Assembly: GCF_029227915.1 (NCBI RefSeq)
Contig: NC_079884.1
Coordinates: 17,734,001 to 17,798,000 of the forward strand
From: Hydractinia symbiolongicarpus
Taxonomy: Eukaryota; Cnidaria; Hydrozoa; Anthoathecata; Hydractiniidae
Reading direction: 5' to 3'
Length of the DNA: 64,000 nucleotides
Positions within the stretch are counted from its first letter, which is position 1, and every line of letters starts with the position of its first letter. The position numbers were made by a program, and so were the translations under genes. The notes under the pieces are model-generated. The model searched no databases and had not been told where the DNA came from. It saw nothing but the letters and a program-made list of their open reading frames with translations. Below are positions 31,068 to 41,539 of this stretch, piece after piece.

Positions 31068-33892
31068 TGTACATACCGTGAAACAATTACGTGATGAGAC
31101 AAAGGCCCGCGGACTCAGGGGATATTACCAGCTACGCAAAGTCGATCTTGCTGCTTTATTGGAGGCACCACCACAACCTGTTCCTACTCCGAGAGCAGAA
31201 GCATTCACACCAGATGCCTTGGATATATTCGAGCGTCAAGAGATGGCAAAAACCCGTCCAATTAAGAGCAAGATTGAAACTCGACTCCCCACACCCGAAG
31301 CCATGAATGTCTTTGAACGCCAAGAGATGGCAAGGACACGTTCAGTAGTCAAGAGTAAGCTGCGAGAGTGGTTTGACTGGCTTGTGAAGTATGTATCAGA
31401 GGTTATTAGAAAGCCGGTGGAAGACATATATGCATCGGCAAAAAATCGAATCATTGCTCTTTATGATGGATCCAAGAAGACCCTGATAGGTGAAGTTGAG
31501 CAAGCGACAAAGGAGGTTCATGCTGAAGATAAGCAGCAACCGAACCAAGATTTCACACCCCAGGAACATAAACATGCTCACCATAAAACCTTAAGAGCTT
31601 CCGCATCCCTGGCATAGACGGTACGGATGTCGATGGGTACTTGGGGATGGTGCGATCACACGTGAAAACCCTGATCGAGAACCAGGTTAAAGACATGGGG
31701 TCTTCTAAAGTACAGTGCTTCCTCTGGATTTTATGGGAGAAGCCAGTGGATGATACCAGCGAGGATGATACCAACAAGTTTATCGAAATCAATAAGGTCT
31801 TCCACAGTAATATGACACCGGTCTTCCAGGGCAGCGACGTGGAGGAGATGCTGGATATGATGCTTGCCCAAGTCAAAACGCATGTGGAGAATCCAGCGCT
31901 GCCCAATAGCGGCTTCACGATCCTACATCTCGACGTGGATTTCCATAAGCTGAAGCTGACGAGAGGTTCCTCGTATATCGAAGCACCTAAGTGGATAGCT
32001 ACCAAAAAAGCCATCATTAATCCACAGAACAACGATGAAGAGTGCTTTAGGTGGAGTATCATAGCCGCTCTACATCATGAGGATGTAACCAGCGATCCAC
32101 AGAGAATCAGCAAGCTAAAACCCTATATGGAACAGTATAACTGGCAGGGCATCGAATTTCCCACAAGCATCAAGGATATATCCAAGTTTGAAAAGAACAA
32201 CCCAGACATCGCGGTGAACGTCTTGTACGTGAGAGGGAAGACTTTTAATATCCTGCGCCGATCAACACACAACGAACGCGAGAAACAGGTTAATCTGCTA
32301 CTCCTCACGGATGACAAGAAAACCCACTATATAGCCGTCAAAAATCTCTCACGGCTCCTGGGTAGTGGGACATCGAAGAATACGTCAAAAATGCACTTCT
32401 GCCTGAACTGTCTGCAAGCCTTTCCAACAATCGAATCGCGTGATAAGCACTATGCATACTGCAAAGACAACGAAGCGGTCAAGACTACGATGCCAAGCAA
32501 AAAGGAAAAGTAGCTATACTACAAGGATGGCCAGCAGCAATTCAAAGTACCCTTCGCCATCTACGCGGACTTTGAATCCCTACTCGTTCCCATGACGGAG
32601 GGTAAGAGGAAGACCAAGATGAAAAAGTTGAATAGGCACGTACCATGTGGGTGGTGCACGTATAGTACATTCGCATATGGGGATATATCATATCCCTTGC
32701 AGAGATATCGCGGTAAGGACTGTGTGAAGATGTTCGTTCAACACCTGGAGGATGAGGTAAAGCGGCTCTACGCTACCTTCCCACAGCATGACATGCTGCC
32801 CCTAACGGAGGTGTTACAAAGAGAGCATGAAGCGGCAAAGACATGTCACATCTGCATGAAACCCTTCGACGATGATCCAAAGAACCGCAAAGTTCGAGAC
32901 CACTGTCACTACACGGGTCTATACAGAGGTGCCGCGCACAATACCTGCAATTTCAACTACAAGATACCGAGCCATGTGCCAGTGATCTTCCACAATCTTT
33001 CGGGGTACGACGCCCACTTATTCATTCGAGAATTGGGGGAGAAGTATGATACCCAGGACATTGGTTGCATCGCTGAAAACACTGAAAAGTATATCTCCTT
33101 CAATGTAAAAATCAAGGTACCCATTGCAGGCATGGGGTACGGTGGTGGTGAAACGTACAAGAAGATCGAGATCAGGTTCATCGACAGCTGTCGATTCATG
33201 TCATCAAGCTTGGAGAAATTGGCAAGCAACCTCGATGATGAACAGTGCAAAAATCTCCGTTGGTATTTCGCTGAGGATGACACCTTTAAACTCATGCGCA
33301 GAAAAGGTGTCTATCCCTACGAATACATGAATAGCTGGCAACAACTCAAGGAGACAGAGCTACCTCCCAAAGAGGCCTTCTATAGCAAGTTGAACATGAA
33401 GGGATTAGCGATGAAGACTACGAACATGCTCAAAAAGTCTGGAATGTCATCAATCCAAAGGGTGCTGAGGTCAACATGGGTGACTACCATAATATATACC
33501 TCGTCGCGGACGTCCTGCTATTGACTGACATCTTCCAGAGCTTTCGAAACGTGTGCTTGGATCAATACAAGCTCGATCCTGCCCATTTCTACAGCGCACC
33601 AGGCCTGGCATGGAAAGCAGCGTTGAAGTATACCGAGATCAAGCTGGAGCTTCTTACGGATCCTGACATGTTCCTGATGTTCGAAAGAGGTATCCATGGA
33701 GGTATAACTCAAGATGTGCACAGGTATGCCAAGGCGAACAACAAGTATATGGGGGACCAATATGATCCGGAGGTTGAGTCGTCATTCTTGTAGTACCTCG
33801 ATGCCAACAATCTGTATGGCTGGGCCATGCGTAAAAATCTGCCAACGCACTATGGAGATCCTAGAGGATCAGGGTCTATCCCTCTATCTTAA
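31068..33892 (+). pseudogene. Polinton DNA polymerase B, truncated
   Basis: The N-terminus holds a SAP-like helix pair (KQLRDETKARGLRGYY, LRKVDLAALLE). The exonuclease domain follows: Exo I FAIYADFESLL (~32560), a zinc-type insert CHICMKPF...RDHCHYTG, Exo II HNLSGYDAHLF (~32990) and Exo III YHNIYLVADVLLL (~33490). The polymerase motif A start YLDANNLYGW lies at ~33795. The palm motifs B and C are missing. Breaks: shifts near the start (~31075), ~31583 and ~33403, in-frame TAG at 32512 and 33791, and an abrupt end. The enzyme would replicate the element by protein priming. It reads away from the left terminus, as usual. Confidence 0.85.
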
Positions 33893-33937
33893 TGTAAAAA
33901 AGAAGTGATTTGTTATAGGTCTTACCACCTATAAGAA

Positions 33938-34300
33938 ATGGGTGAAAAGTCTACTAACCAAGTAATTACCAAGAAGAACGAGGTTCGTGTTGCTGCTGGA
34001 AAGAGACTTGCGGAATGGAATCGTAAGAACAAGGGCGACTTGAAGAAGAACGTGGGCAAAAGTACTTCCCAAGAGAGTCAGGAACCTGTCGCAGTTCCTC
34101 CCAAGTCCCCAGGCAGTGTCTATCTCTATGGCGCTGGAGATATCGTTGCTATACTCGCCTGTGTAGGAGGGGTATATTATATTTTACGTAAAAGGGCTGC
34201 AGCTACTCAGCAGCCTGCAGATATCCCACGTGCACCAGAGCAGCGTCAACCTTTGAAGCCTACAGCCCAGCCCGATACCGACTTTTTTAACATGCGATAA
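33938..34300 (+). CDS. Small membrane protein of the Polinton cluster
   Basis: 120 aa. The first ~65 residues are basic and Lys-rich (RLAEWNRKNKGDLKKN). Then a Ser/Pro linker and one transmembrane segment (VYLYGAGDIVAILACVGGVY), a basic stop-transfer ILRKR and a Pro-rich tail. ATAAGAA directly precedes the ATG. Such small single-TM proteins are common in cnidarian Polintons; the function is unknown. Confidence 0.6.
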   Translation: MGEKSTNQVITKKNEVRVAAGKRLAEWNRKNKGDLKKNVGKSTSQESQEPVAVPPKSPGSVYLYGAGDIVAILACVGGVYYILRKRAAATQQPADIPRAPEQRQPLKPTAQPDTDFFNMR

Positions 34301-34313
34301 TTATATAATATAA

Positions 34314-34535
34314 ATGAGCAGCAAAGAGTATCAGAAAGAAGTTGTCGATTCCCTGTGGGAATCTCTCGGACTAGTATCCTATACTATTGTCTTGGCACTG
34401 GGTGAGAAAAAGGCGCTGGGGGTTTCTAGACCAGGGGCCAAGATGGACCTGGAGGACGGTTTAAAGCTCGCTGGATATATGACAGGAGCGATATTATTCG
34501 ATGATTACGCGGTTCAAAAAACAAGGTTGGTATAA
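34314..34535 (+). CDS. Small protein of the Polinton cluster, unknown
   Basis: 73 aa, begins MSSKEYQKEVVDSLWESLGL, starts 13 nt after the previous stop with TATAATATAAATG at its start. It has two weakly hydrophobic helices (SYTIVLALG, LAGYMTGAILF) and no domain I recognise. It lies between the membrane protein and the packaging ATPase. Confidence 0.5.
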   Translation: MSSKEYQKEVVDSLWESLGLVSYTIVLALGEKKALGVSRPGAKMDLEDGLKLAGYMTGAILFDDYAVQKTRLV

Positions 34536-34608
34536 GCGTTCCATGATGCCTCCAAAATAGAATAAATACCTTCAAGGTTTTATTGTCTGCCCATGGCATA
34601 CAACAAAC

Positions 34609-35211
34609 ATGGTTATTGATATCGTAAAAGACCCGTGCACGAGCATATTTACCGGATCTACAAGCTGTGGTAAAACTCAGTGTGTATTGAACCTCCTGGA
34701 GAACGAGTACAAGCACCATTTCTTTAACGTTGTCATCCTCTGTCCCACCATCCGCTGGAATAAGACTTATCTCGATAGAGCATCGCTTTGGAAAGATGAC
34801 TATGTGTTCCTAATCGAGCCACGAGACCAGCTGTTCGACTGGATCGAGCAACTATCGAAGCTCCTGGAAGGGGAGGAGACTCTGTTTATCGTTGACGATA
34901 TGATCGCTGACGAGACTCTCGACAAGAAGCGGCAACCCCTGCTCGAGCTTGCCATCAATGGGAGACATCGAAAGCATAGTCTCTGGCTCCTCACTCAAAC
35001 TTACACGGCCCTCCCAAAGAATCTGCAATGGCAAAAGAAGCAGCTGTTCATGTGGTATCCCCACGAGAGGTCAGATATGAAGCTGGTGGATGTAGACACG
35101 AACATGCTCTCGGATTGGCAGTCAATCAAGACCCAGCTCAGGAAGTCGAAACATGCTTGCTTGTACGTGACTGGAGCACCCTCGGACCTGGAAAATTTTG
35201 GAGCATTTTAA
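34609..35211 (+). CDS. A32-type genome-packaging ATPase
   Basis: 200 aa, open. Walker A FTGSTSCGKTQ (~residues 14-24), a conserved VVILCPTIRWNKTY block, and Walker B LFIVDDMIADE followed by KKRQPLLELAINGRHR. Then come LWLLTQTYTALPKNL (sensor-like) and MWYPHERSDM. Length and motif order match FtsK/HerA-type packaging ATPases of Polintons. The homologue at 62738-63334 aligns throughout. It would drive DNA into a capsid, working with the capsid protein encoded on the other strand. Confidence 0.9.
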   Translation: MVIDIVKDPCTSIFTGSTSCGKTQCVLNLLENEYKHHFFNVVILCPTIRWNKTYLDRASLWKDDYVFLIEPRDQLFDWIEQLSKLLEGEETLFIVDDMIADETLDKKRQPLLELAINGRHRKHSLWLLTQTYTALPKNLQWQKKQLFMWYPHERSDMKLVDVDTNMLSDWQSIKTQLRKSKHACLYVTGAPSDLENFGAF

Positions 35212-35232
35212 AATGATTCCAATTAAATAAAT

Positions 35233-35517
35233 ATGTCTTGTACCGATAGATTACATGAGGAGATGCTGAAACTGGAGGAAGAAAAACCATTTCACGTCAT
35301 GAAGTGGGTGTATGTACTACATACACCTGTGGAGCAAAAAATCCGCATGATATTGGGTGACGCTATTACTAACCCTGATGATGTACTCAGATCCGAGTAC
35401 ATCCACCCGAACATGATTTTACTGATGGAACTACGAGCTACATGGTCAGGTATACCATGTCGGGTAAAGGAAGGTCAAAAAATGATAGGTGTCGGTACCA
35501 CCAAACCTATCAACTGA
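35233..35517 (+). CDS. Unknown 94-aa Polinton protein
   Basis: Starts MSCTDRLHEEMLKLEEEKPF after AATTAAATAAAT. Mixed helix/strand composition with no membrane segment and no recognised domain. It is the last + strand gene before a perfect palindrome at 35519-35543. It could be the remnant of a larger protein. Confidence 0.45.
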   Translation: MSCTDRLHEEMLKLEEEKPFHVMKWVYVLHTPVEQKIRMILGDAITNPDDVLRSEYIHPNMILLMELRATWSGIPCRVKEGQKMIGVGTTKPIN

Positions 35518-35518
35518 G

Positions 35519-35543
35519 CAAGTTGCCCGCAGCGGGCAACTTG
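35519..35543. terminator. Perfect 12-bp hairpin after + strand gene
   Basis: CAAGTTGCCCGC, a one-base centre, then the exact complement. It begins two bases after the + strand gene's stop codon. With the hairpin at 35674-35694 it separates the left gene block from the convergent integrase gene. A 3'-end or termination role is inferred from position. Confidence 0.5.
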
Positions 35544-35673
35544 ATGAACTGGCCCTCGGACTCGAGAAATTTACCATTCTTTAGCATGTCCCCAGCAGGT
35601 ATATTATACGATATAAGGATGTTAAAAATGTTTTTCATACGAAGGTCCTGATTGACCCCCTTCATCAAGAGCG

Positions 35674-35694
35674 GGGTTGGTTTCAAACCAACCC
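35674..35694. terminator. Perfect 10-bp hairpin after integrase gene
   Basis: GGGTTGGTTT, one base, then AAACCAACCC. It lies ~40 nt past the integrase stop (35733, - strand). It is the second of two unrelated perfect palindromes in the 215-bp convergent gap. Confidence 0.5.
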
Positions 35695-35732
35695 TATCTC
35701 ATGACGTGAAATGGTCCTCTTAATCGAGAATT

Positions 35733-36637
35733 TTACCACTCTTTTACATGCCCCGGAGGTACTTGAACATCCTCGGGTATTAGCATCAATTCCTCTGACA
35801 CATAGCTTCGATCAGGCCGATCTGCCAAATAGTACAGGAGACGGGTACCAGTTACGATACGATCCAGCCTGTACGTTTTCTTGCTCCACCAGGCATCAGT
35901 CGGGCGTCTTTTTTGATCTCCATGCTCTTCTCCAGGTTGCCGCAAGTACAAATATAGACCGTCATCGGGTAGAGGGTTTTCATCGGGGCGCTGCTCACTT
36001 TTCAGAAGCGGGACTTCATCCAGCTTGATGGCTTTTGAAGGTTTAATGCCGATCATAGCCGTTTTACTATTGTTCATGCTTTTCACGATAGTGTACAAGT
36101 GTTGGACCTATGTGGTACTAGTTTCGTTAGAGACAAGCTCTTGCGCATCTTGAGGTTTGAACAGTCTCTCCGCGAGCGCCTTGTTATAGGACTCCACGAA
36201 CGCCGTGAAAGTATGGTGGTACTTGGTAGTTGCACGTTTTATCTTAACACCCTTGGTCTCTAGCAGCCTACTCACGTCCGACTTGAACTCACTGCCGTTG
36301 TCACACTGGAATATACTCGGATATTTGAGGGGTCCGACCTTGTAAATATCCTTGAGCATATCAGCTACTTCACTAGCTTTTTTCATTCTCAGGGGTCTAG
36401 CCACCTTATACCTCGAAGCCACGTCGATGCCTGTGAGTATATACTTGTACGTGTTTCCATACACTTTATCCTGTGGCATGTAGAGTAAGTCGAATTGGTG
36501 CATTTCATCTTAGAGAAACTACTATGTTCGGAAAGTAGTTTAATGGCTTTCCGTCCGGTCCAGAGATGTTCGGGTTGGTAATAGATTTGACTTAGCTTTT
36601 TAGCTTCCTTAGCCGTAACTATATGTGCTTTCGACAT
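35733..36637 (-). pseudogene. Polinton integrase (retroviral type), broken
   Basis: Starts MSKAHIVTAKEAKKL at 36637. The N-terminal part has YYQPEHLWTGRKAIKLL. The catalytic core has FDLLYMP (first Asp), IFQCDNGSEFKS (second Asp) and AFVESYNKALAE (Glu), the DDE pattern. A C-terminal block near 35890-35740 would form the SH3-like domain. A frameshift lies at ~36505, and TAG at 36108-36110 interrupts an otherwise continuous frame. It would insert the linear element DNA. Confidence 0.85.
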
Positions 36638-36655
36638 GTTTATTACATGTCGAAA
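36629..36655. terminator. 11-bp hairpin between two - strand genes
   Basis: TTTCGACATGT, five-base loop, then ACATGTCGAAA. It lies just past the stop of the 36663-37061 gene and covers the integrase start codon. It could end the upstream transcript or influence integrase initiation. Confidence 0.45.
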
Positions 36656-36662
36656 ACGTTCC

Positions 36663-37061
36663 TTACATATACTTGTACACCGCGAAACCAAGCAGAGCCA
36701 AGGATCCTATGATGAACGTCAGCTCACCGTCTTGTTGTTGCTTCGAGGGTATATAGTAGTCGGAGAGTTTAGGGACCTTCTCGATCGTGGCGATAAAATA
36801 TTCTCGCATACCCTCATCAAGCTCTTTCAAGCTTTCGCCAGCTTGACGCCTAAGCTCTCGTTGCTGATTGTACCAATCGATTTTGCTCTGTCTGTCACGT
36901 ACGCAACCCGCTTGAGCTTCTTGTAATTGTTCGAAAGCTTTGTCGTGTCTCTTACGTTCTGCTTCACTACGCCCTGACAGCTTACTGAAAAGGAAATTCG
37001 AACCACTAAATGCCAACGCGTTTATAGCTGCGCCCGCTACGAGTACACCAATAGTTGTCAT
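36663..37061 (-). CDS. Two-TM coiled-coil Polinton protein
   Basis: 132 aa, open. It starts MTTIGVLVAGAAINALAFSG (membrane segment 1). Then a charged helix (SEAERKRHDKAFEQLQEAQA) and a Trp/Tyr patch DWYNQQRELRRQ, and a C-terminal membrane segment (TFIIGSLALLGFAVYKY). AATAAAG precedes the ATG. It sits between capsid and integrase genes. I infer a virion-membrane or morphogenesis role from location only. Confidence 0.6.
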   Translation of the reverse strand: MTTIGVLVAGAAINALAFSGSNFLFSKLSGRSEAERKRHDKAFEQLQEAQAGCVRDRQSKIDWYNQQRELRRQAGESLKELDEGMREYFIATIEKVPKLSDYYIPSKQQQDGELTFIIGSLALLGFAVYKYM

Positions 37062-37068
37062 CTTTATT

Positions 37069-38296
37069 CTAATATTCTACGGAGTGAAATCTCCCATCCA
37101 GAATGTTCAACTGAGAGTCTTGGAGCAAGTACACGTAGCTCTTGATATCCCCAGTTCCATCCGCCTTCTTGGTCATATGCAAGGTGATCCCATCGCTAAG
37201 CCTTTGCAAAGGCCTGCCACTACCATGTAGCCTGTGATCGGGTGTCGCTCTGAAATCGACAAATAACGCGTATCTTTCCACGAAAAACTACCCAATCGTC
37301 ACCTCCGAGTCGTGGCTACCAAAGAGTTCAACGACTTGCTCGAGATGATCTTTCGGGAGAATAGCATGCGAGTAGAGTTCATTCGGCTCACCTTCCACCG
37401 TAATCGCGATTTTCTCGATCTTGGGGTTGTAGAACTGTTCGTTGGCACCGGCATAAGCCTTAACTTTCCCCGGATCTACAAAGAGTAGCAAGACACCCTT
37501 CAGAGACTTGGCAGGAGTGTCGATCTGAAGGTTGTAGGAAGTATCGGCTTTTTTTATGGTCACCACTTTGCTGCGGAGGATCCTTTCGTAGGGCAGGGCC
37601 AGCCTCGAGTATCATGATATCATAACACTGCTAAGACCTCGTTTGTCACTTTATTAAACTCGAGCGCGATATTGGTTATTTTATAACCAGCATCAGGTGG
37701 CTTGGCTGCCGTGCTTCCAGAAGCCGCCGTATCAGCATCTTTGATGACTTGGTCATAGGGTGCGAAGTGTATTACAAACTGGAGCCTGTCGTGTAAGCCT
37801 GCTTGGTAGAAGGGCAAGTCTCTAGTGAGTTCGAACATTTTACCGATATGGATGGCAAAAGTATTACCATACGCTGCCACGATCGCCTTTCCTCATCATT
37901 TCCAACATGGTATCTAGCTTTGACTTGCAGAGCTCTGATGGTGTCGTCATTGGGATTGATACCTTCTAAAAATAGGTTGTTCTCTCGGTCAAACTTTAGG
38001 ATCCACAGATCCCGATACACTGCCAGGGTGTTGTAGTCCGAGATGTTTTGCTCTTTGTGACCGTTCAGGCTTACGCGAAGGTTTTGAACCAGGGCCTTGC
38101 CGATGTTGCTAACGATGGTGCGTTTGGTATTGGTACCCGTAAGCTCCAGATCAAAGTGGAGTTTAAGAGAGCCCGGGAATATTACATCATTCTGTCCCAT
38201 GTTTGGTACGTCGACATACAAGTCTTCGTTCTGGTTGATTGTTGAGGGGACATGACTCACCTTAACACGCTGCTTCTTGCCTCTCATGGCCAGCAT
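37069..38296 (-). pseudogene. Polinton major capsid protein, frameshifted
   Basis: Homologous along its length to the intact capsid gene at 61417-62736. Shared blocks include a start KVSHVPSTINQNEDL, DVIFPGSLKLHFDLEL, KRTIVSNIGKALVQNL, YRDLWILK, then YQAGLHDRLQFVIHF, KSLKGVLLLFVD, YNPKIEKIAITVEGEPN and a C-terminal DFRATPDHRLHGSGR. It is split into about four open pieces by shifts near 37.85, 37.6 and 37.28 kb. A double-jelly-roll fold is the family assignment, not something I can see. Confidence 0.85.
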
Positions 38297-38380
38297 TGTC
38301 TTGATTTGTATTGTTTAATTTCTTGTGTGGATTTAACTTAATTCCGTACATTTATTAGTAGGTAATTGCGGGTTGAATAA

Positions 38381-39718
38381 ATGCCGATTAATCCAATATA
38401 TGAAGGAGATGACTTTACGCCAGAGGAAGACATTCCAGACGAGCCTGAGGAGTTTAGTAGTGAGATCATTCGACCCGAGGGCATCCAACTCAATACCAGC
38501 ATAGCACCAGAAGAGCAGGGAGGTGCGCGTAGGCGATTGGAGTTGAGTACGGAGTCGACCGATACACTACTTTTTAAATCAACGGTTAATAGCCTGTACA
38601 CGAATCTAAGGGATGGGCTTGGGCTTATGCCCGATGCGACACATTACGATAGGTTCAGATTAAGAGAGGATGACCAGCTTGTAGTAAAGAGGGAAAAGAG
38701 AGAAAAAGATCACTACCGGAAGTACTCACGTTGCAAGATGGTAATTTTCCAACTATTGGACAGCTGCGGAAGTTGTTGGGTAGTAGATGCATGAAAGCGA
38801 TAGGGTTTGATGACTATCAGACACCAAACAAGGGTAGTAGGGCAGAGGCCCAGAAACTTATGGGCGATATCGATCGCGTTTTGGAAAGGACTAATGACAT
38901 AGAGATGCTGCCGCTAATCAAGAATGTTCTAGACGAGACGGAGAGTTTCATCGAAGATAATTCCTTTGACGGGGATTGAAGCTTCACGGAAAGTGAAAGA
39001 AGAGGGCTCAACCTCCAGCTTCAAACGTTGCGAGGTAACCTGAAGCAGCTGAAGGGTAAGATGATATTTTACGATAGCGAAATAGACAAAGCAGAGGCTA
39101 AGGTGAAACATCTCGAGAGCAAGAAAGCTACGCCTGGAGTGTCCGAGGAGCAGCTAGCTATCTGGAACGAGGACATCGCGAAGGCAAGGGAAGAGCTAGA
39201 ACAACTAAAGGATAAGAAGGAAGAAGCACGAAAAGCGCACGGTTTACTTTCCTCAGATACCCAGAGCCAACTAAAGCACATTAAAGACACTCTGATGAAA
39301 ATCGCGGGGGATGACAAAACTTTGGCTGAAAAACTCAGGATCCTGTTCAGAGAGCAGGGTATTACTATAGCCAGTATCGTCTCCGCTGTTGGTCTCCTGA
39401 TTTCAACCATCGTGCTCGCCGTTACGGGAGGTAGAGGTGCTGCTGGAGGAGGTAGTGCTGGAGGCAGGTGGGAAAGGTTTTGTACGGAAACAACTTGAAA
39501 GACTCGGGAGATACCTAGCAGGCAAAGCAGGTGCAGCACTGCCAGGCATTATTGGCACTGTTGTGTCGTTCTTCTTCAGGGTGGCAGCGAGGGTTGTCGA
39601 ATATGTAGCGAAGCACCTCTATTTAGCCATTGCGGGAGCTATGGGGGTTGTGGTGGCGTACGTGGGGAACAAGAGGCAAGAAGAATCGGTGAGTCTAGTA
39701 TGTTGGAGAACAAACTAG
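38381..39718 (+). pseudogene. Coiled-coil/membrane protein of Polinton cluster, broken
   Basis: Starts at TAAATG with an acidic N-terminus (TPEEDIPDEPEEFSSEII). A region KLLGSRCMKAIGFDDYQTP follows, then a long coiled coil (about 39028-39330, DSEIDKAEAKVKHLESKK). The conserved LFREQGITIASIVSAVGLLI membrane segment comes next, a Gly-rich stretch, and a C-terminal hydrophobic part (ALPGIIGTVVSFFF, LYLAIAGAMGVVVAYVGN). Breaks: shifts ~38720 and ~39440, TGA at 38977-38979. This order is familiar from cnidarian Polintons but unnamed; a role in virion assembly or membrane action is inference. It ends inside a hairpin. Confidence 0.65.
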
Positions 39719-39720
39719 AC
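39693..39720. terminator. Recurrent hairpin GTCTAGTATGTT-loop-complement
   Basis: A 12-bp stem with one mismatch and loop GGAG between convergent genes. The + strand gene's TAG stop is inside its 3' arm. Nearly the same hairpin occurs at 58261-58288 (Polinton C) and 42198-42227. Confidence 0.6.
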
Positions 39721-39721
39721 T

Positions 39722-40859
39722 TTAATTAAGCCATATAATTGCGAGGTTGAGCCCTATCCACACAGTTATGAGTACAGCCTTAGTTTCGTCGTGGGCATCA
39801 GCAATATGAGACTCTGGCGGGGTGTATGTAGTAAATACACCCCCTTCATGACTTGGTACCTGGGAAGGTTGACGTTGGTGATGCTGCCTTGGGGCAACCG
39901 CAGGCGGAGCGTTGATATTCGGGTTAGCACCGATTTTGAAATAATCCTTACTGATCAATATTTTGTTCGTAAAATTCATGACACTCCCGATATGAAGGCT
40001 CGTGTTGCTTGGAATCATGTACACTCCATGAGCAACCGAGAAATCGACCTTCCTACGTGCATACTTGAGCACATTTTGGAATCACCTTATTTCCTCACCG
40101 GTGTCACTAGGTCGGAGGATCAGATCCTCAAAAGTCGTCAAGTAGAGACGCTGCGCATCGATCGAACTACCTTGATTGCCGATGATGTTGGACCTCGCGT
40201 TAGCCTGGCTTTGAAGTATGAGATAAGCGTAAAATCTTACGCTTTGGGAAAGCTTCTCTATACCTATACGCGTGAGACCTTGAGATTTTTCGAGAATCCA
40301 TCGACTCCATGAATCTTCATCGAAATAACTAGACCCGCTGCTGGAATAGTCTTTACGAATACCTTGCCAGCTACTGAACAAGGTCTCGTTCCTCCACTCG
40401 CTCTCGCTGTCGCTTACCCCAAATTCACGTGCTAATTGCTGGAACTTCTGCCTATTGAATGGGTTGTTGAGGCGTCGAAACCTATCAGAACTTGGTAGAG
40501 ACACTTCGAGATCTTGAAGGATTTTATGGTAAACGGAGAAAACGGTAAACGGAGCGAACCAGGGGTAAGGATGTGGCCAGATGTTGCATAGAAATACCAC
40601 AAGCTGAAGTTGCGCAATATGTGGCAAAATTTAGCTGAGTTGACCAGAGGCTGAAGGGGTGGCTTTGCCAGGTATTCAGCACCGCACCGGAATGGAATTC
40701 GTAGTCAACAAAGATGTTGGGGAATTTCACCTTGAACGAGGACCCCTTCGCATCAACAACGATATCTTGCATTGAGAGATCATCACTGTTGAGTGTCTCG
40801 AGATAGCGCCCATGCGTGGGGGCATAGTTTGCCTTTGGGTTATACGAGTAAATGCTCAT
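39722..40859 (-). pseudogene. Conserved virion-cluster protein (counterpart of 59590-60759), broken
   Basis: N-terminal MSIYSYNPKANYAPTHGR, then KFPNIFVDYEFHSG, HPFSLWSTQLNFATYCAT and LVRSVYRF. After a shift (~40610): NNPFNRQKFQQLAREFG, WILEKSQGLTRIGIEKL, SNIIGNQGSSIDAQRLYL. After another (~40077): KVDFSVAHGVYMIPSNTSLH and a C-terminal membrane segment. The intact homologue lies in Polinton B beside the same divergent neighbour. A minor capsid or penton-associated role is possible but unassigned. Confidence 0.7.
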
Positions 40860-40883
40860 GTTTCTTTAAAGAAAATTAGGCAA

Positions 40884-41539
40884 TTGTATGTCACAGATAT
40901 CGAAAAGTCTACAATATTTGAAGACTACCTAGGGCAGGACACGAGGATCGCCCTGAAGTCGATCAGCATTCGATCTACGTGGTTGAACCAAGACAGCGAG
41001 TTTACCATCCGTAAGGTAGGGCCCGATCAAAGAGTTACTCGAATTGAGATCATGAACGGTTTATACAAGATAGAGGATTTAGCGAGTATCGTCAACAGTC
41101 AGGCAGAGGACAAGATTAAGCTCCTTGTCCTGAAAAATGGACTCTGCAGGCTCCGTGTCAATGACGGGTACATGGTGATGATTCATCGACAACTGCAAGA
41201 GCTCTTGGGTCTACCCTACGATCCCAATAAAAAATATTATATGAATGGTGACTACGATTCATTCTATAGGATTGACGTATACCATAGGTTACGACTTGTT
41301 TGCCTCAGTTAGACGAGGATGACTGCCTGCTTAACGGAAAGAAATCCAAGATTCTTGCCATACTTCCTACCAAAGAGATGAACGCATGGGGAGACATGCT
41401 TACGTGAAGTTTCGATAACCCTGTATACCTCCCTCTTAAAGGTTCAACAGACAGGCTGGAGTTTATGCTGACGGATGAGCATCACCACGATAAGAACGTT
41501 TCATTCGTTGGAATTACCATGCATTTGCTAATAGAATAA
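40884..41539 (+). pseudogene. Cluster protein divergent from 39722-40859, broken
   Basis: Reads from about YVTDIEKSTIF (the start codon appears mutated to TTG) through RIALKSISIRSTWL, LYKIEDLASIV and LQELLGLPYD. It shifts near 41285 to QLDEDDCLLNGKKSKIL, meets a TGA at ~41405, and ends RLEFMLTDEHHHDKN and VGITMHLLIE at 41539. The ending resembles that of 60798-61361 in Polinton B, and the position is the same, so I treat them as counterparts. A single-jelly-roll minor capsid protein is one possibility. Confidence 0.5.

Noticed and set aside
35519-35543. Bacterial Rho-independent terminator
   Set aside because: The stem is perfect but no U-tract follows and the context is eukaryotic mobile DNA; I keep only a generic 3'-end hairpin call.
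33893-36630. Adenovirus-type cysteine protease expected in a Polinton
   Set aside because: No ORF shows the His/Asp/Cys pattern; the 94-aa protein at 35233 has no matching motif.
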